A stretch of DNA of 64,000 bases from the NCBI GenBank assembly GCA_024663395.1, contig JANFAH010000036.1, positions 186,001-250,000 of the forward strand, read 5' to 3'. A program made the position numbers and the translations under genes. Under the pieces are notes generated by a model. It was given only the letters and a program-made list of their open reading frames with translations, was not told where the DNA came from and ran no database searches. Numbering within the stretch: the stretch's first letter is position 1; every line of letters begins with the position of its first letter. The stretch comes from Pisolithus tinctorius (lineage: Eukaryota > Basidiomycota > Agaricomycetes > Boletales > Pisolithaceae). Of the stretch, positions 47,190 through 61,704 are shown piece after piece.

Positions 47190-50100
47190 ATGTCCCCCCG
47201 TTACGCAAGTTTAATGGAAAGTGTGACTACCCGAGCAGCGTCTTTACTGTAGAGTATCAACGCCATGCGAGTGCGCCATCAGATGGGCACAGCTAAACCG
47301 TTGCACTGGAAGGATAATGGTATTAAACTTGGACATTTAGGCACAACGAACATGTTGCGCGGTTCACTGCCACAATGCGGCCGGCGTCAAATTCGAAAGT
47401 TGCTTGCAGCCAAACCAGCAGCACACTGTAAAACCCGTAGGCCCAAATGGCGTCGGTGAGGGAAAATCCTGCGAAGATAAATCAAGTGAGTTCAGGAATG
47501 TGGCGACTGCGTCCAAGCGTTCAGAATCGTGTGACGAGGTAGTATGCATAACAGGTAGCCTACAAGTACCAAAGCTGCGTCCTCGGAAGGGAGGTCGATG
47601 TCGTGCAACTGATGGTAAGGATGATAGAGTACGTCGTTATTGTAACGGCGACACCAGAAATGGTGGTCAGAGCAGAGCTGCGGAGAATTAGGGGCAATAT
47701 CAAACATGGGCACCTGCAGTCTTGGCACCCCAGGTACTCAGAAACAGCCGAGTAGACTCATCCGCAGACACACGCGTAAGGTGAGCAGAAGTGAAGACGT
47801 CGTATGGAGGCTGTGAGGGTGGTGTTTCAATTTCGACAGGTGGTAAAAAACCTCAAACGTGTAAAACATGTAAATGAAATTAGTTGGGTTGAGGGGCGAC
47901 ATACCATCTCTGGATAACAATCACATCTGGAGCAATGAATACTGCAAGGTACCGGACGTCATCCCTGACGAAAGGCCGTTGATAGGTCTATAATCTTGAG
48001 AAGATCTCTTTATGATGACCAGAAGAGGGAAAAACTCAACCTTCAGTGCCCATTAGAAGCAGGTAAATGAGGCATACAAACGTTCATGGCTGATGAGTTC
48101 GAGGCTTTGTGTTCAGAGCGTGTTGGCGGCGGCTAAAATGATACATTCCTCGAGTGTCGTTCTGAACAATGGCAAAAAGTGCACGGCAGGTTGCAGCGCC
48201 GTATCCTTGAGGACACGAAAGGCATACAGTAATATTGACTCCGAAATGAATTGGCACAGAACTGGCCAAGTTGGTAAAAAGAGAACTGAGAAGCAAAACA
48301 GATGATAACGCGCTGCAGGGTGCCTCAAAGCTCATAGCTGTGCTTGCATAATGCGATGATGGTGCACTGTCAGCAGATCCACCAGGACGAGTTCCAGACA
48401 TAATGATAGGCTAGAAAGATGTTATGTAAGGTTGGTGATCCAAAGAAATGAGGCTGACGGCATTCGAACCAACAAGCGCTGGAGCCAGCCAACGCCAGTA
48501 CGAAGGCATCGAGGTCTCTATCGAGGCACAGTCCTTCGCTGATTGCTCACCTTTTCTTGATTTCCACTTATTCTCCATGTACTGTCTGCAACCTACTTTC
48601 CTTCCCTAGGACGTAGCAACCCCTGAGGCTACACAGCTTAGATGACTAAATATTGTAGACGTCAAACTCAAACAAAAAACCGCTTGTCGAACTTACCCAG
48701 AGGTCACCAATACCCTGCAGTGTCACCATCTATCAGAAGTCTCAACTGCCTCTCCCAATTTCCCACCTAACCTAAGGGGGAATGGCCCAAGTACGAATCA
48801 TACAGGTTGTCGTCGCAACGCGTGCCGCCCGTACTATACCCATGTACGTTGACGCACATGGCGTTCTTGACTACCACTGCCAGCGTCTGTGTGATGTCCC
48901 TGTAGGCACTGTAAGTTCACAACATTGTCATCACCGCAGGCAAAAGCAATGTCAGCATTAACTAGCAAGATTATTAGGATCTGCAGGTGCACAAGTTCTA
49001 GAATAGCGCGTTTCACGATGCCCAGAATCAGAGTACTTGCTACTACAGGGAGAATACTAGCCCAGACAATGCAGGAAAAACGCCGGTGCACAGAGAGATA
49101 CACTAGGAGGTATGCAAACGTTAGACAATAGCTTTGTGAATCACAAATTTTGATTGTTGGTTTTCATATGGCCAACGTTAAGGCCTAAGGCCTTGGCTAC
49201 GTTACAAGTACTCTTAGGTGACGAATTGCGTGTAGTGACAGTGACACGACCTGGAGAAGGCGAAAATAACAACACAAACTTTTTCGGATGTCATTGCATC
49301 AAAACCGGTTTGGTGTGGTCCGCAGCGAGGGTTGAATTACAGATTGCTGCTCAGAGCATGCAGACCGAAACCATGGTGTTTTAATATCATACCTGTACTG
49401 CAGGTTCAAAGATCGTCGTATCCCTTTTCTTGGAGCGTGTGTCCAAGAACACATGGCCGAAGTTAATGTGGGGCGTATGCACACGTTGGCTGACGAGAAG
49501 GGCCTTTGGAACTTCCTTATGATAACGAGATAGAAAAGAAGAGAAAATCTGACGATGTTCTTACACAAGCGGGTGCAGCTGGAAGGAGAACGGTACAAAA
49601 GTAGCGACCACGGAAGTATATATCAAGCCACTGGATGCATTGACCTTCTATGAGCCGTTACCCAAGAGTCCGGAGATTTCGGGCGTGTGTAACATCGAAC
49701 CGGGAAAAGCGGCCTGGTAAAACTTTTCGTGAGTGTATCAGCCATTCTCGCGAAAAACTCACATGGTCAGTCTCGTTGGGCTGGTTTCCATCTCCCATTG
49801 CGCCGGCGAGACTGGATGTGCTGCTGCATCATTGAATGAGCGCACGACGAGCGGGACAGAGAGGGGACCTACTTGCCAACGTGGTTAAAGTGCATCTGCT
49901 CGTTGGGCTCATGAGGGGCAGGGGTCGACTGGGTGTCGTTAGGCATTGTCGGATGATATGGCATAGCCGTCTCAAGTCCTCTGCTTTTAAAGGAGTGTGC
50001 GTCAGGTCAAAGCATCCCAAGGTGTTCACTAGATGCAGTGCAGTGCCAGTGGGTCGAGGGGCAGGAGATTCTGGATATTTGCAATGCCACGGCAAGAACT

Positions 50101-51960
50101 CAAGACGACGAAACCTCACCAAAAAGCACACTCAAGCAGCATTGAAGTTTGAAGTACATGCAGTATCACTCTATCATCATCTTCCCGGCGATCCGAAATT
50201 GTGAATCAGGCACTACAAAGTGGTAGCTATCGATCAATTCAAATATCAACCTTTCATTCGTTTACAATTGTAGAAAGAAAGGTACCGCGGCAGAAATCCT
50301 TCACTGTGATGAGCTGCAGGACGCAAGGCATACACCACGCCTCAACGATGCGTACAGCTTTCCGTTCACTTCGTATCTTGGATAGGAGCAGTGACCCTGA
50401 ATGCGCCTCCCCGAAGTGCAGTGAAATATAATCTATGGAATCAACTGCGGTCCCAGAAGAAACGAATGATTGCACTTACTTTTTCACCGTATTTAAAGTC
50501 GTGGTCCACATAATGACTAGTGGATGGAGTGTGGATGGTTATCGCTAGTGAACCTGCTGAAATTCAGATTCTGAGCCAGTCGGACTGTAGAAAAAAACAC
50601 ACCTACCACGTGCGTTACGCGCTGTGTGACTGGTCATAAAAACTTCCACATGACCCAGCAGGTTGGGAAATGAACCTCATCACGGAGAAGAGAGCAGAAC
50701 GCTGGACCGATTTCGTATCAACGCAGGGTGACAACACTAGAAACCATGCCGGAGCAAACCGCACTATGTTGCAAGTCGCGACATGACTAGAGGCAACTGG
50801 CGTACCCCCGAGTTCTAGTGTTTTCGTTCACTCGACGCCGCAAGTGGAAGCAGGGCAGGCTAAGCTACCGAGAGTTCTTCTGAGTGGGGTGCGCACTGCA
50901 CGGGGAAACTAACGTTGCATTATCGCGGGAGAATTAGCGTCGACCCCCACCTTCGATCATAATCGCTATGCACAGGAGTTCCTTTCATCATAAGGCATCA
51001 GCACGGCAGCCGGTAACATTTGAGTACCGTTGACTGCTATACTGGGATCGTGCGAGATCCTACCCTTTACCATTTGCCAAAAATATGTCAGCTACACAAA
51101 TGACTTGGCAGGCATAATGCGTACCAGCTGCAAAAACACATAATTTGAATGAAAAATGAACTCTGAGTGGAATGAACCTTGCGGTTTGTCTCCAAATGAG
51201 ATCTGAAGCTGAAGGTTTGACCAATGATTATATAATTGGAGCGAGTCATTGGCTGGTAGTTACGTAGACCTGGCCACGCCTGTTCAGTATGGAGCACGCA
51301 TCCCCTCGAGGTGCGACGAGCAAGCATTCAGAGATGAATTAATTATTTTAATTTCTTGGCAGGTGTGCCAAGTCCGATACCGTCCGATATTGTCTGATAC
51401 TAGACCGCTTCACTGAAAGGTCAACAGCAGCATTTCGACTCGCGCATGCCATCGTCCAAACTCATTACAAGTGTTGTCAAGTCCTATCCAGGGAGCATTG
51501 CGACGACCTCTTCATCAACTGTGTACAACGTATCATGGATTTGCATGACGAGCGACCCGTTAAAATTGCATCGTCATATGCGCGCGCCTGCGAGGGAACG
51601 GAACCGATGGTTTCAACGCCCAAATAAACTGCTTCTGTTCCTACATGACGACCAGTGAGTGGTACCCGAGAGGACGGTCCAACTCAGCCAACTCCAGGTA
51701 ATGGTGCCTGACGGAGATATTGGTCGGATTCAGGGAGGTGGTAACTAGATATGCAGTGCGGCGGCCAGAACACGGCTGCGGCGATAGCAGCATTGGCTGC
51801 GTCGACAGGAGTTAGAAGTGCGGTGTACCAAGCAGACCCCTAACCAACCGATGAAGACAGAACCTGTCAGAATCGCGGAATATTGCCATTAAGACATAGA
51901 ACATGTTTCCTGACACTCGGTACTTAAGAACAGCCGAATACGGGCCGTCCGAAGAAACGA
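47190..51960. repeat. older A+B unit of the long-repeat array
   Basis: 47190-48750 is collinear with 51970-53300 (part A). 48780-51960 is collinear with 1880-5350 and 53610-57330 (part B), at clearly lower identity than the two recent copies share. Shared A landmarks: GGTATTAAACTTG, CATTTAGGCAC, ACCATCTCTGGAT.ACAATCAC, ATATCCTTGAGGAC-like. Shared B landmarks: GTTCTTGA..ACCACTG, GTGGGTCGAGG.GCAG, AAGAACAGCCGAATACGGGCCG. So A-B-A-B stand in a row from 47.2 to 61.7 kb. No gene seen. Confidence 0.7.
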
Positions 51961-51969
51961 CGGGTCAAA

Positions 51970-53336
51970 CCAAAAAATGATCCCACGTCATGCAAGTTAA
52001 TTGGAAAATGTGACTGCCCAAATAGCGTCTTAATTGCAGAGTATTAACGCCACACGAGTGTACCATCAGATCGGGACAGCTAATCATCGCAATGGAAGGA
52101 AAATGGTATGTATTAAACTTGAACATTTAGGCACCGTGAATGGTGTCGGTGGGTTCACTGACTGGCAGAATACTGCTGTGGAGATCAAGTGAATGAGACG
52201 GCTGTGTCCAAGTGATTGCGGGACAAGGATATGCATAGCGGGTAGGTTAATTAGAATTAAATCAAGCCTGCGTCTCTGGATGGGAAGTTGACATCGTGTA
52301 AAGTCGTCTAATTGATAGTAGACGCTTAGGAACATCGTTGTTGCAAGCAGTTGGTGATAGGAGCACGCAACGAGTGTCCCAGAGACCGAATCGATTCCGT
52401 AAACTCTGGCTGATAAAGGAATAAGCGCAGCCTGACAACAAAAAGTAGTCATAGAAGAGCTACCGGGAACTAAGAGCCTGACAGAACCATAAATGAGCAC
52501 CTGCACTCTTGGCACCTTGGATACTTAGAAACAGCCAAGTACGCGGAAACGTCGACTAACGTGTACGAAAGTGAAGATATCGTATGCAGTCCTTGCAGGG
52601 GGTGGGCAATTTTTAAGAGGGGGTAGGGAGTCATCAAATGTGTAAATGAAGTCAGTTGAGATGAAAAACGACGCACCATCTCTGGATGACAATCACAATA
52701 CTTGATAGCAGCGGTTACTACAAGGTAACAGACGTCAGCCTTGAGGAGAGGGCGTTGGCATGTCTATCATCTTTGGAAGATCTCTTGATTATGGCCAGAA
52801 GAGGGGGGGGAAAAAAACTCGACCTTCAGTACCTGGACCTGGATCCGCAGTAGGTGGACGGCCATATTTGGCTGACGCGTGTCAGCCACAGCAGAATGTA
52901 ATCCTGGTTGGTCGTTCCGAACGATGGCAAGAAGTGTAACAGCAGGTTATAGCACCATATCCTTGAGGACTCGCTTCACTCGGTCGCGCAGTATTATCGT
53001 CTCCGAGATGAATTAGCACAGAGTGGAGGGTTAAATCTGGCCAAGTTTATGAAAGGCGAGGCAAGACAGATGATAACGCGCGGTTGGACGCCCCGAAGAT
53101 CATAATGTTCGTGTGACTTGATGAAGAGGCGCTCCAGCAGATGCACGAGGACGAGTGCCAGTGGCAGGCATGAGGCACTTGCTTAGTAATCAACGTCATT
53201 GCAGTCAGTTCCTTTTCCAAGTCCCTGCCAGAGGTCACAAATACCCAACTTTCTTGTGTTTGAAGGCCTTGACACCAGCTAGAAATCACAAAGCAGAATA
53301 CATGCGGCAAACATACAGAGTACCATATCCAGAAGT
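51970..53336. repeat. second copy of repeat part A
   Basis: It is collinear with 47190-48750 as described there and leads directly into the recent copy of part B. No gene seen. Confidence 0.65.
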
Positions 53337-54727
53337 TCAAGATATTATCGATCTGCAAGCCTCCAGGTCGACCTACATAGCACTCATTTTCCCTATCATG
53401 GGTAGCGGCGACTTGGATCACCTCGAGATAACTGCAAGCTTCCAGAATAGGTACATATTGAGAATGCCAATGCGCTGCGTGTCCCGAGAGGTGCTGTCAC
53501 GACGCCCTGTAAGGGCCATCGTTCGGGGTCTCAGCCAAAACAATTCCGACTGCCATCGTTCCGCTGCATTGCCTAATTGTGCACTTAAACTGAGGGAAAC
53601 TAGTCCAAGAATGTATTATGAGAATTGTCGTTGCAAGTTCAGGACTTATGTGCGTTGATGCACGTGACGTTCTTGATCACCACTGACAGGGGCCTATGTA
53701 ATGTATTTGCAGGCACTGTAAGTTTGTATCTGAAAATATTTGCGATCACCGAAGGCAAAAGCGGCGACAACGCGACCTACCGGGACTATCGGGTTATGTA
53801 GGTACTGGAGTGACACGTTTCACGGTGCCCGGAACCCAAGCATCTGCTTCCAGCGCGAGCATACTGGCCCAGAAAAGGTGCCAGAACACAAGACAGGGAA
53901 AAAGCAGGTATACAGGTGGTACAACTGGGAGGTATGCAATCTTTAGACACTAGTGATAGCTTTGCAGCACCACGAATTTCGACTGCTGGGTTTCATGTGT
54001 GCCACAGGTTCAAGCCCGGCTACGACATTTACAACAGAAGACAATGGACTGTCTGCAGTGACAATGGTCGATTCCAGCCGAAGGACTCGAAGGTGATAGC
54101 CAATTTCGCCCGGATGCCACGGCACCAAAGCCGCATTCGATGGTTTTGATGGTTTGGGTGGTTCGCAGTGGGTGGAATCTCGGTTCGCTGCTTAGAGCTT
54201 GTGGAATCAAAGCATGTTGTATTGATGTCAGGTTTGCTCCTGCCGCTTCAAGGGCATCGCACACGTCACCGGGACAAGTGTCATAAGCGTGATGACTACC
54301 CGATATGACCAAACTCAAGAATGTGGGTGTACGTATCACAAGTGAATGGACTGACACCCTATTGGCCACATACTTAGGCACGCGTTGGGTCACGAGGTGA
54401 GTCTCGACAACTTCTCAGGGCAACACGATGAAAAAAGAAGTGAGCATCTGGCTGTGATCTTACACGCACAAGCGTAACTGGGGGAACAGTGCACGAGTAA
54501 CAAGGAAGAGTGTCAGAGCACTGAAATAGTTAGTTATCTATTGAGTGCTGTCCGGTGAGGAGACCAAGGATTTCCCGTACACGCAATAGCGAGCCGGGGA
54601 AGGCGGCCTGACAAAACAAATTCATGCGTGTATCAACCAGTCTTCACGAAAAACTCACATGTTCAGCCTCGTTGGGCGGGCCTTCAAGTCCCAGCGCGCC
54701 GATGAGAGTGGAGAGGCTGCTACATCA

Positions 54728-55406
54728 TCGAATGAGCGCACGACGAGCGGAGCAAAGAGGGAAACTTACTTTCCGGCGCCATTAAATTGCATCATCTGGT
54801 TGAGTTCATAATCAGGATCGGGAAAGGTCGACTGATTGTCATCAGCGAGTAGCACATTGGTCTCGGTGCCTTCAAGGGTAAATACACCGCTGCATCACTG
54901 AATGAGCACACGACGAATGGAGCAAAGAGGGAGCCTACTTGTCAGCGCCATTATATTGCATCAACTGGTTGAGCTCATAACCAGGATCGGGAAAAGTCGA
55001 CTGATTGTCATCGGCAGGTAGTACATTGGTCCCAGTGCCTTCAAGGATAAATACGCCGCTGCATCTTTGAATTAACACACGACGAACGGAGCAAAGAGGG
55101 GAACCTACTTGTCAGCGCCATTAAAATGCATCGACTGATTGAGCTCATAACCAGAATCGGGAAAAGTCAATTGATTGTCATCGGCGGGTAGTACATTGGT
55201 CTCGGTGCCTTCAAGGATAAGCACACCGCTGCATCATTGAATGAGCACACACCGAGCAGAGAAAAGAAGGAACCTACTTGTCAGTGCCATTAAAATGCAT
55301 CGACTGGTTGAGCTCATAACCGGGATCAGGAAAAGTCGACTGATTGTCATCGGCGGGTAGTACATTAGTTTCGGTGCCTTCAAGGATAAATACACCGCTG
55401 CACCAT
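54728..55406. repeat. 170-bp tandem repeat, right copy
   Basis: Monomer starts are at about 54728, 54898, 55067, 55237 and 55406. Copy number and period match the array at 3001-3679. A lone diverged monomer start (TTGAATGAGCGCACGACGAG) occurs at 49833. Confidence 0.9.
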
Positions 55407-58400
55407 TGGATGAGCACACGACGAGCAGGAAGAGACAAGTATCTCACTAGCTATCGCGGATAATGTGCGTCGACCGATTCGCGTTATGAGGGGGAGGTGT
55501 CGTCTGATTGTCGTCGGTAGGCGGTATATTGGTGTTGTCAGACATTGTCGAATGATGCAGCACAATCGTTTCGTGTCCTTTGTTTTTAAAGGGGGGCACA
55601 TCAGGTTGCGAGCATTCCAACGTGTCCACTGGATGCGGTGCTGCATCAGTGGGTCGAGGAGCAGCAGGTTTTGCCACTTCATCTAAACGAATCTGAATTT
55701 CCCGGAGGAAAAGTATGATGCTTGCCTTCTGACCATTTGTAATTCCATGGCAAGAGCTCAAAACGACGGAAGCTCACCAAGGAACACGCTCAGGCTGCAC
55801 GGCGGTTCGAAGTAGTATATTTGAAGTGTTGTGTCACTTAAGCCACCCCATCATGGTCTTCCCCATCTGTTCATGGATCAACCACTAGAAAGGAAGGGAG
55901 AACGATTGGCTGATTCAAATGCACCATTTCATTTCATTCGTTAACAGTTGCAGAAGCACCGTGGTAGAGTTCCCTCGCCGTGATGAACCGCAAGACGGAA
56001 GACATACAACGCGGCCGATCGACGTGCTCCAAGCCAAGATACGAATTGAACGGAAACAGGTTGCGCACCCTAAACGCGCCTCTCCATCGTGGAGAAGCAG
56101 TTGGCATACACTCGAATTCTAGTGTTTTTCATTCACTCGATGCCGCAGGTGGAAGCACGGCAAGCAAGCAAGTTACCGAGTGGGGCACCGACTGCGCGGG
56201 GAAACCACACGAAACTAATGCTATATTCTCGCGAGAGAAAGACCTCGAGATGATTAAAGATCCGCCTCGATCGGCCGGCAACACTTGAGTACCACTACCA
56301 TTACGCTTGGATAGTCGGGATCACGGGTGGAGACTTCGCCTTTTATCGTGGGAGGTCTGCAAAAACATGTCAGCTACGCCTACGATCCGGGTAGCGTAAT
56401 GCTCACCAACTTCAAACCTTGCAGTTTGAACAGTTAAAAATGATGTCAGTACGGAATGGTACTTTTCTTAGGAGCTCGGAAATGACTGTAGATTACTGCC
56501 AATGATTAATGAGGCATAGGATTGCGGAGTCGTCGGCTGTTAGACGTAGCCATGCATCCTCAATGTGGGGACCGCGAACCATGTGTATACACGATACTTT
56601 GACGTCACAAGGATTAATTGCCCTAAGACCTGATAACATGAAGGTCCGATGCTGGGTGTTTTCACCGAAAGGACAACAGCACTCGCGTATTTCATCGGCC
56701 ACACTGAGTACAAGTGTTGCCAAGTGCAGCGAAACCGTCAATCTGCGAGTAAATCCTTAGGGTCGAAATGTGTCTGTAGGGAAAGGCTGGCGAAAGGGAG
56801 GAAAGCGGATCCGGGAGTATTGCGACAACCTCTCTTCACCGCCTGTGTCCAACGACTAGATCCACGCAACATGGATTTGCATGACAGGCGACGCTGCGTC
56901 CCGTTAATATTGTATCGTCATACCCCGACACCTGCAAGGGACGTCAAGGTCATGGACTGATGACATCAGAGCCAAGGTGAGCTGCTATTGATCCTCGTGG
57001 AGATTAGCGGGTGGTACTCGAGAACGGGGACAACCCAGACAACTCTAGGTAATGGTGCCTGGAGGAGATGTTGGCTGTGATCAGGAAGGCGGTAACTAGA
57101 TATGCAGTGCGGCGGCTAGAACATAACTGCGGCGATAACAGCATTGGCCGCGTCGACAGGAGTTAGAAGTGCGATGCACCCAGCAGACCCCTGGCCAACC
57201 AAAGAAGACAGAGCCTGTCAGAATCCTGGAGTATTGTCATTAAGACATAGTAGGTGCTTCCATGACGCCCGGCACTTAAGAACAGCCGAATACGGGCCGA
57301 AGAAACGACGGGTCACCAGCACTGTGTGAGGGTGTAATATGTCACTCTGAAGCAAGTTGGGTCCTCAACGTGTAGTTGGACGTCATCCACCGGATGAACG
57401 CGCACTGGGTCTGGGAGCGATGATCACTGGTGGACCGGAACATCGGCTATGAATACGCCTATCATTTCCGTGCAGCGTCTTGATGACGATCAGAAGGGCA
57501 AGTGATTGGACTCTCCATGTTTACCAGAATCAGGCCAATGGGATGAAGGGAGTTCACGTTCGGAGTGTGCCAGATGTGGCAGGACTGCACTGCCTCATGG
57601 GATCGGTAGAACGGGCTGAGAAACACAGCCTCTCAGAGACAAATACGGAGACTGATGAGACGCGAATGGAATACCGCAACATGCATTCCAAAATGAATTA
57701 GCAAACAGACCGCGTTCACCGTAGTAACACAGGGGGATGGGCGCGGGGTCAGCGATTCTTCACCGCATTTGCTGGGAACTTCAAGTCGCTGGTCAGCGGT
57801 GACAGTCAACTCCGCTCGATCAGTCGACATACCTTTTGCTCCCCAGATCTTTTAGATTGAACATTCGATGTGACATTTGCCAACAAACGTTTGGAAGGAA
57901 AAAATGCATCAGAAGAGTGGGTCATCGTGGATAGCTTGATGTCCACAGAGTCGTGGGTTGGTTCAAATGAGTAGTTGGTGAGGATTTCGTAATTCCGAAA
58001 AAACGAGTTTGCCAGCGCGTGCTCCCCAGCCAACCTCGAGGCACCCATGACGGTTCCACTCTGCGGATGGCAACCCAAAACCACGTAACGTTCCCTATTG
58101 CATTATGATGACCGTGGTGACTTCCTACACGAGTACTCGAGGGAGCCTTTCTCTCCCAACTCAAGGGTGGGGTGAGGCATTGGATGATACAGTCAGTTTC
58201 CCGGTGTCCCCATGCTAGTGCCAGTAACGTCTGACCGTGTTCGCGTTTCTTCCGCTGGAGAGTTCAGTGCGTGCGGTACTTTGTAACTCCATATTTTCAG
58301 GAGTTGTTACCGCGGCTGACCGTTGCGCAAGATTATCACGTCTGCGATGCACTTTTTTCGGAGGATGTTGCTGTGGCTGACGGGACTCGGGCACCTGACA

Positions 58401-59839
58401 TTGCTAAGTTGGCGGATTGGAACGGGAACGGGATAAAATTTACTCGCAACGCAACCGAGCGGAATATCATTACACAAGCAATTCGAGGGGAGATTTTTGC
58501 CTACACTGCGGTGCCGACATGTATGAGATAACATTGGCAACTAGTTACAACGAGAGCTCGCTGGTTGCCTGGAAGCATGAATTTTATGCCAGAATTCCAT
58601 GCGCAGATGGGAGGAAGTAGGGCCAAAGGAATGAACGATACTGTCAACTTGATCCAGGACCTTTTGGAAATCTGGCTGGATTGTTGTTCCCGTATGATGT
58701 ATCCAGTTCTACCATCAAACATTGAGCCTTTAAATGAGGATGTTTCCCATTCACCAGTCTTACAGTCATTTCCCCGACCACAGCTATGATAAGCCCCCCA
58801 ACCATATTGAAAGTTTTCTCATTTGATGGGATCGAAGCGTTGTCGGGTCGGAGTGGGTTACGAAATAAGCGAGAAATAGCAAGTTTTTTTCGCGGTCTGA
58901 ACATAAATGCATATACTGACGTTTGTGAAATATACAACGCACTGAGACACGGATGGCATTCATGCAGTGAAGAACGCTCACCTTCTCGTTCTGATTTTCA
59001 GATCTTATGTATAAGCCGCTATCCAGTGTGATCCGCGTGAACAAAACAGTCGGGAATTGATCAGCGACGCCTTCCGAAAGCTAAGCTTAGGGGATTTGCA
59101 TGTGCCCTCAAGAACTTGTCCCATCTGACAATACTTCATGATCACCATCTCTCGTTGGCCGGGTCCAATCGGTGCTGCCAGCTGTGTTTATACCTTACCA
59201 CAGTGCATTTATGCAACAAAAAGTGATGTCACGAGAAGCAGAGCACACAATCATCCGAGGTCACACTCGTGAAAGAATTCTCGCTCTTACGTACGTACCT
59301 GCAGCAACACTCCTTGCGGTGCTGGACAAACCGCGTGAACGAATTGTATGAGAATTGAATACTGATGCTTACCTCCGTCGACCCTGATTTTCTGCACACG
59401 ATCCTCGTGAGGTAGTCGATTGAAGAAGAATGGCATGTCAATCGTACTGATAAAGACCCTGGCGGACTTTATATAAAGACGAGTGTTGATGAGGGGCTGA
59501 TGATCCTGATCGCACTGAGGGACCACTACTGTATGGGGAACGACCGTCAATCGATTACCGCAGACGTGTGGGGGAGGGCGTGGCGGAGGGTGACTTGTTC
59601 TCACGAGCGTCCTGGGGTGGGACGGCCTTAGACGTCTTGAAGGGAAATTGCTGCTCCCTAATCGGCTGAGTGGCTAACCACCCATAAGCTAACAGTGATG
59701 ACTTCTCTTACGTACAAGGTTGAACTTGATCTCATCGACAGGGCCCACATTGTTCTAAACGAATGTGAATCGAAATGCGTACCAACAGAACGAGAGGTAC
59801 CGATTACGAATATCGACCCTTGTAGAACAGCAGTGCAGG

Positions 59840-60660
59840 GTTAACGCATGCATCATGTATCAATAGTCTTGAGCTGTGGATAGCGTCGCTCATCATTATC
59901 GGTACACGTTCGAGCGCGTCGAAGAGCGGAAGATGGAAGAAGAAATCCAGCGCTGTCTGAACAAAGCCATATCTGAGAGTTTATTACACGCCATTTTCGG
60001 CCGACAGAGATCGGAGATGTTCGTCGCTAGCGCCCTACGTAGACATAAATCTTCTTCGATGGTTTACGGGTTGTGCCCAGAGTACAATTAGTGTTCCTGT
60101 AGGTGTGTTTAGCGTACCGAACGTTAATACCGTATAGTGTAGGGCGCGTACGTGGCGAAAAGAGACAAGGAAATAACCCCGAATCATTTCGTCGTGGCGG
60201 CAATTACTGGTGCCGGGTGTCCAGATTTGAGCATCCATTCCCGTTGTAGGCGATGGGAGACGAAGTGGGATTTCCTGCATTACGCACATATACCGCCCCC
60301 TATGCGCCCTCGAAGGCGAGAAGACATTCTTGCCATTGGACGTTGCGTGGATGTTCCATAGCGTAGGACCCAGTAAAAAAGAACGCATGTTATGTGGGTA
60401 TGTATTGAACCGGTTAGAATTTCGGCAGTATCGGGCAAAGACCACGGGACGAAACTCGTGGAGCAGCCTTGTTAAGTTGAACATGAATGCGTACGGTGGC
60501 AGGGACTTAGTCCCGAATAAATGGGAGAAGGCGGTCGATGGCAGAATATAATACCGCAACGATTATGTGGCAGTCCACACGTCACATTGACTACGTTGAG
60601 ATTCGGAAGAATCACTTCAGAAGCCAAGACGGGTGGAAAGACTACCTTGACGTGGATGGA
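59840..60660. other. block present only in the right copy
   Basis: The left copy passes directly from GTAGAACAGCAGTGC to GATAGTGGA (about 7985-8015). Here the same two landmarks are separated by 0.8 kb. The block includes a weak internal echo of the following sequence (CATATACCGCCCCCTATGCGCCCTCGAAGGCGAGAAGACA against 61111-61150). Frames on both strands are open (minus 60559-60035, 174 codons) but without a recognisable domain. Confidence 0.7.
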
Positions 60661-61704
60661 TAAGATAGTGGACGGAGAAGTACCATGAAGACGGGAGGAA
60701 ATATACCAGTGTTGCAGCGCCATGGGTTACGTGGCGCGAATACGACGGATTTGCGTTTGTAAATCGTGCACTGGAAATGTTTAGCGTATCGAGCGTTTGC
60801 ACTGGTAGCTGATGGCATCAGACCACGCATGGCCGTGTTCGGTCGCAGACGCGAGTTTTGCCATCCGGGAGCAAAGGACCCATGGCTGCGGGGACTACGA
60901 TGGAGTTTACGGCTCGGCCCGGCGGGAATATTGGGAGATTGTACCCAGTTGATTTCCCGAATTCAATATTGCTCTCTCCACTTACCAATTGAAGAATGCG
61001 TGTGAATCGTAAACCGTGTCATTGAATGTTGGGGGTTGCCAAGGCTGGTGAACGGGAGATGTATACCACTCGTAAGGAATGCGAACGAACGTAGGGATTC
61101 CTGGGTGAGGCATATATGCCGCCTCCTATGCACCCTCGAAGACGACAAGACAAAGATCTCGCTGACCTGTGCGCGGATTTTTTTTAGAGCACAGACCCAG
61201 GTACGTGGCCTAGAACAAGCCTATGCCTATGTTTTCGGCAGGGAAGAGTTTCGGGAGGTATCAGACTGGAGACGACTGTCGTATAGGAGACGGGACTAGC
61301 AGAACAGCCCTATTGGTGAAACGCGAATGCGCGCCGGTGTCAGTAGGGATTAGTTTCGTGTCGATGAAGAACATTACAGCGAAAATGCTCCACATACCGC
61401 AATGTGGCGATATCGCGCACCCTACACGTCACAGATGCTTTGGCCATTGGATTTCGGATTGAAATGGAAGGTGGAGGTGCGCTCACCCCCGTGGAGACCA
61501 TTCAGTAGTAACGCAGACGCTATACAGACTTGCTAGCACAGAGTTCAGTGCTAATCCGATGCGCTGCAACGCCGCGGCGGTCCTTCGTTTGAAGTCAGTT
61601 TCAGGAGTTATGTAATGGTGTCCCAAGGAGATTATATAATCGGACGACTTCGTCCGTCCCGTCTCCGAAAGAAATCAGTCTCATCCCACATCCCACCCCC
61701 AGCA

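Noticed and set aside
48460..48530. tRNA-like TTCGAA segment on the minus strand
   Set aside because: I could not form an acceptor stem, D-arm or anticodon arm around it.
60035..60559. 174-codon minus-strand frame
   Set aside because: No recognisable domain, no splice context, lies in repeat-derived sequence absent from the other copy; chance is enough.
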